This document shows, piece after piece, positions 7,103 through 9,491 of a DNA stretch of 9,491 nucleotides. The first letter of the stretch is position 1, and each line of letters begins with the position of its first letter. The stretch is taken from assembly GCA_009392095.1 (NCBI GenBank), contig VFHF01000079.1, forward strand, positions 1 through 9,491. The letters are read 5' to 3'. Origin of the DNA: SAR202 cluster bacterium (GTDB lineage Bacteria > Chloroflexota > Dehalococcoidia > Lucifugimonadales > UBA3495). A program made the position numbers and the translations under genes. The notes under the pieces were generated by a model. That model made no database searches. It was given only the letters and a program-made list of their open reading frames with translations, and was not told the DNA's origin.

Positions 7103-8062
7103 ATGAAATACGGGTTCACAATACCGGGAAGCGGCCCCATCTCGGCGCCCGAGTCCATGAGGGCCTTGGTGCGGCGGGGCGAAGACCTGGGTTTTGACAC
7201 GGTGGTCTGCCCGGACCACATCGTCTTTCCCAAGGACATCTCCTCTCCCTATCCCTACAACGCCGAAGCCGTCCACCCCGGTACCGTCGGCGGGGAATGC
7301 CTTGACCAGTTGACTGTGCTGGCATTCATCGCTGGCCAGACCACCAAGCTGCGCCTGGGCACCAGCGTCATGATAGTGCCCCACCGCAACCCCATCGTCG
7401 CGGCCAAGGCCCTAACAACGCTGGACGTTTTGTCTAAGGGGCGGGTGACCCTGGGAGTTGGGGCCGGTTGGCTCAGGGAGGAGTTTGAGACTTTGGACCT
7501 GCCATCCTTCGACGAACGAGGCGCCGTTACTGACGAATATATCCGTGCCTTCATCGAGCTCTGGACCGCGGACAGCCCAACCTTTGAGGGCAAGTACATC
7601 AATTTCTCCAACATCCATTTTCTACCGAAGCCGGTGCAGAAACCATATATCCCTATTTGGGTCGGTGGCGAGAGCAACCGAGCGATCAGGCGCGCCGCTC
7701 GTATGGGCAACGCCTGGCATCCCTTGGGTACCAATCCCGACTTTCCTCTGGGGACACCGGAATTACTGAAAGCGTCTATGGACCAGTTGGCGGCCCGAAC
7801 CGAGCGCGAGGGAAGAAACCCCGAAGATGTGGAGGTTGCGTTCCGGGTGTCCACCTTCAATCCAAAATCGGACGGATTAGAGGGGATTCCCTTCGCCGGC
7901 CCGGCGGACAAAGTAGCAGAGGATATTCGGACCTATGAGGCCTTGGGCGTGACCAACCTGATCTTTGACTTTGGCGGCGTGGCCAGTTCCAAGGTTGGCG
8001 ACCCCAGCGAAATCATAGCCATGCAAGAAGCCCTGGCCTTGCAGGTCTGGCCAAAAGTCTAA
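7103..8062 (+). CDS. Luciferase-like (LLM) flavin- or F420-dependent oxidoreductase
   Basis: A 319-residue cytoplasmic enzyme with a bacterial-luciferase-type TIM barrel. Family marks seen are the CPDH segment (36-39), GTSVMIVPHRNP (86-97), the strongly typical GRVTLGVGAGWLREEFE (113-129), and KPVQKPYIPIWVGGES (176-191), after which an arginine-rich helix precedes GNAWHP (202-207). These place it in the subgroup usually annotated as probable F420-dependent oxidoreductases (TIGR03619-like). Members transfer hydride from F420H2 or act as FMNH2 monooxygenases; which applies cannot be decided here. Substrate is unknown. A clear ribosome site AGGGA (7092-7096) supports the ATG. It is divergent from boxC and convergent with the crotonase gene (8-base gap), so it is transcribed alone. 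Its place between two CoA-thioester operons suggests a role in handling aromatic or related acids, but that is context only. Confidence 0.93.
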   Translation: MKYGFTIPGSGPISAPESMRALVRRGEDLGFDTVVCPDHIVFPKDISSPYPYNAEAVHPGTVGGECLDQLTVLAFIAGQTTKLRLGTSVMIVPHRNPIVAAKALTTLDVLSKGRVTLGVGAGWLREEFETLDLPSFDERGAVTDEYIRAFIELWTADSPTFEGKYINFSNIHFLPKPVQKPYIPIWVGGESNRAIRRAARMGNAWHPLGTNPDFPLGTPELLKASMDQLAARTEREGRNPEDVEVAFRVSTFNPKSDGLEGIPFAGPADKVAEDIRTYEALGVTNLIFDFGGVASSKVGDPSEIIAMQEALALQVWPKV

Positions 8063-8070
8063 AGCCGGTA

Positions 8071-8850
8071 TTAGCGCGACTTGTAGATCGGGTCCCGTTT
8101 CTCCCGGTATGCGGTCATTGCTTCGTCGTGGTCAGGGGATGCGATGGCGATGGATTGACGGTGCAGGTATTCCTCAAAGAATTGACCGTGGGGCAGGTCC
8201 TGGTAGGCGGACATCATGAGTTTTGTCTGCCGCGCGCCCTCGGAGCTGAGGTCCAGATACCGCTGGGTAAGAGATTCAACTTCCCTGTCGAAATCCTCGG
8301 CTTTAACAGCGTAGTCGACCAACCCGATTCGGATCGCCTCAATGCCGTCCACCTGCTCGCCGGATATGGCCATACGCTTGGCCCGGCCAAGGCCGATGTA
8401 GCGGGGCAGCCGGTAGGTGCCTAATCCGGGGATGAACCCCTCTTTAGCCGCCGGCAGCCCCAAGATTGCATCCTCAGTGGCGATGCGTATATCGCAGGCC
8501 AGCGGCAGTTGCAACCCGCCGCCTAAAGCGAACCCCTGAATGGCGCAGACTATGATCTTGTCGGCCCGTTCCAACAGGCGCAGGGCCTGGTCCCACTGGT
8601 AGAAATAGTCGTGGGGCGTTTCCTCAGCCGCCAATTCTTTCAGGTCTATTCCAGTACAGAAGGCCCGGCCATTGCCCCGGACCAGCACGGCCCTGGCGTG
8701 AGGGTCATCGTGTATGGCCTGGGCTGCTTGGCGCAATTCCAAGGCGCCCTGGTAGTTAAGCGCGTTCAATGCTTCGGGCCGGTCCAAGGTTAGGCGGATG
8801 AGGTCGCCACCTGCCTCGTACTTAATAGTTTTCAGTGCTTTCGGGTCCAT
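8071..8850 (-). CDS. Crotonase-superfamily protein lacking the usual catalytic glutamates
   Basis: A 259-residue CoA-thioester enzyme of the enoyl-CoA hydratase/isomerase fold. The CoA and oxyanion-hole segments are present: RAFCTGIDLKEL (62-73) and IQGFALGGGLQLPLACDIRIA (104-124). Aligned to rat mitochondrial hydratase, the two acid/base glutamates (E144 and E164) correspond to Q114 and A134, so ordinary hydration of enoyl-CoA is doubtful. Instead it has PAAKEGFIPGLGTYRL (133-148); a similar AAKEGIIPG pattern is, as I recall, found in DpgC-type crotonases, which are cofactor-free dioxygenases. Other possible activities in this fold are isomerase, hydrolase, dehalogenase or decarboxylase. A strong ribosome site GGAGG (8856-8860 on the complementary strand) lies five bases before the ATG. 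The paaK-like gene ends 26 bases upstream, so the two are probably one operon and may act on the same arylacetyl- or aroyl-CoA. Family is certain, reaction unknown. Confidence 0.88.
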   Translation of the reverse strand: MDPKALKTIKYEAGGDLIRLTLDRPEALNALNYQGALELRQAAQAIHDDPHARAVLVRGNGRAFCTGIDLKELAAEETPHDYFYQWDQALRLLERADKIIVCAIQGFALGGGLQLPLACDIRIATEDAILGLPAAKEGFIPGLGTYRLPRYIGLGRAKRMAISGEQVDGIEAIRIGLVDYAVKAEDFDREVESLTQRYLDLSSEGARQTKLMMSAYQDLPHGQFFEEYLHRQSIAIASPDHDEAMTAYREKRDPIYKSR

Positions 8851-8855
8851 TAGCG

Positions 8856-8860
8856 CCTCC
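8856..8860 (-). promoter_or_regulatory. Ribosome binding site of the crotonase gene
   Basis: GGAGG on the minus strand, five bases before ATG 8850. It is the strongest Shine-Dalgarno match in the window, fixes the start, and suggests independent and efficient initiation within the paaK-crotonase transcript. Confidence 0.75.
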
Positions 8861-8876
8861 GGCTAGCGGGTTTCTG

Positions 8877-9491
8877 CTAGATCTGGCGGTTGTCGATGAC
8901 CCGGACCGCCTTGCCTTCGCTACGGGCAATCTCTCCGGGGCCAAGTATGGTGACAGAGCAGCCGATCCCTAGGGCGTTGCGGAGGTCAGTTCCAAGTCTC
9001 CCCCTGAGCTCCATGTGGCGGCTCGGCTCGCTGGCCGACTCGACCAAGACCTCTAGGCCGTCCAGATGGTCGTCGCCGCGTCCCACAACCAATTGGTAGT
9101 GGGGCTCCACCTGACCTATGGCCAGTAGCACGGTCTCGATTTGGGATGGAAAAACGTTCACGCCCCGGATGATCAGCATGTCGTCGTTGCGCCCAAGGAC
9201 CTTCTCCATTCGGACAGTGGTGCGGCCGCAGGGGCAGTCGCCGGGCAGCAGCCGGGCCAGGTCGCGGGTGCGGTAGCGAACCAGAGGTAGGGCCTCCTTG
9301 GTGACGCAGGTGAAAACCAGTTCTCCTTGCTGGCCCAGCGGCAATTGCTCAAGGGTGTTTGAGTCTATGATCTCCGGGATGAAATGGTCTTCGGCGATGT
9401 GCATCCCGGTCTTGTGGGCGCATTCCATGGCTACCGCCGGACCCATGACTTCGGAGAGGCCGTAGATGTCGAGGGCGGAGATCCCCAGGCG
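8877..9491 (-). CDS. paaK: Phenylacetate-CoA ligase, C-terminal part (cut by window edge)
   Basis: The reading frame enters from the right edge and ends at TAG 8877-8879, giving 204 residues, roughly the last half of a ligase of about 430. The ATG at 9446 is internal: the 15 codons before it read on as family sequence (ALDIYGLSEV, with the adenylation-site Glu). Next come GPAVAMEC, ELVFTCVTKEALPLVRYRTRD, the CPCGRTT turn, and GRNDDMLIIRGVNVFPSQIE, all typical of PaaK. The C-terminal subdomain ends in ARSEGKAVRVIDNR with the expected catalytic lysine. It would make phenylacetyl-CoA, or a hydroxylated or related arylacetyl- or aroyl-CoA, from the acid, ATP and CoA. It belongs to a different branch of adenylate-forming enzymes than bclA, so the organism activates at least two kinds of aromatic acid here. 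The crotonase gene follows after 26 bases, probably in the same operon. Confidence 0.95.
   Translation of the reverse strand, partial: RLGISALDIYGLSEVMGPAVAMECAHKTGMHIAEDHFIPEIIDSNTLEQLPLGQQGELVFTCVTKEALPLVRYRTRDLARLLPGDCPCGRTTVRMEKVLGRNDDMLIIRGVNVFPSQIETVLLAIGQVEPHYQLVVGRGDDHLDGLEVLVESASEPSRHMELRGRLGTDLRNALGIGCSVTILGPGEIARSEGKAVRVIDNRQI

Overview
This window holds a cluster for aerobic breakdown of aromatic acids as CoA thioesters. It sits next to an older-looking, AT-richer border that carries a transporter and the decayed remains of an insertion sequence. The core is a three-gene minus-strand operon, boxC-boxB-bclA (6950 down to 2127): benzoate-CoA ligase, the diiron benzoyl-CoA 2,3-epoxidase subunit BoxB, and the ring-cleaving BoxC. 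Together they would convert benzoate to benzoyl-CoA, then 2,3-epoxybenzoyl-CoA, then 3,4-dehydroadipyl-CoA semialdehyde plus formate. The usual reductase BoxA and the semialdehyde dehydrogenase BoxD are not in the window.

Layout from left to right: (1) 1-782, no intact gene, but a perfect 16-bp inverted repeat (125-237) and a frameshifted IS3-type transposase OrfA remnant (276-438). (2) 783-2096 (+), a 12-helix MFS carrier of the oxalate/formate-antiporter or monocarboxylate type. (3) 2127-6950 (-), the box operon, convergent with the carrier. (4) 6951-7102, a divergent promoter region. (5) 7103-8062 (+), a luciferase-like flavin/F420-dependent oxidoreductase. (6) 8071-8850 (-), a crotonase-fold protein lacking both classical catalytic glutamates, only 8 bases from the end of the oxidoreductase gene. 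(7) 8877-9491 (-), the C-terminal 204 residues of a phenylacetate-CoA ligase (PaaK) that runs off the right edge and is probably cotranscribed with the crotonase.

The genes suggest an uncultured, oxygen-using heterotrophic bacterium. The luciferase-like oxidoreductase together with unusual crotonases and CoA ligases recalls Chloroflexota of the SAR202 type, or other F420-using groups, rather than the Proteobacteria in which box genes were first described. That is an inference from gene mix only. Base composition changes across the window: sample lines have 27-33 G+C per 60 bases in the carrier gene and 19 of 60 at the extreme left, against 42 of 60 in a boxC line. This fits a different origin for the left third.

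I see no CRISPR array, tRNA, rRNA or intact mobile element. The chemistry of the core operon is known. The less explained parts are the missing reductase partner, the glutamate-less crotonase paired with PaaK, and the luciferase-like enzyme placed between the two catabolic operons.
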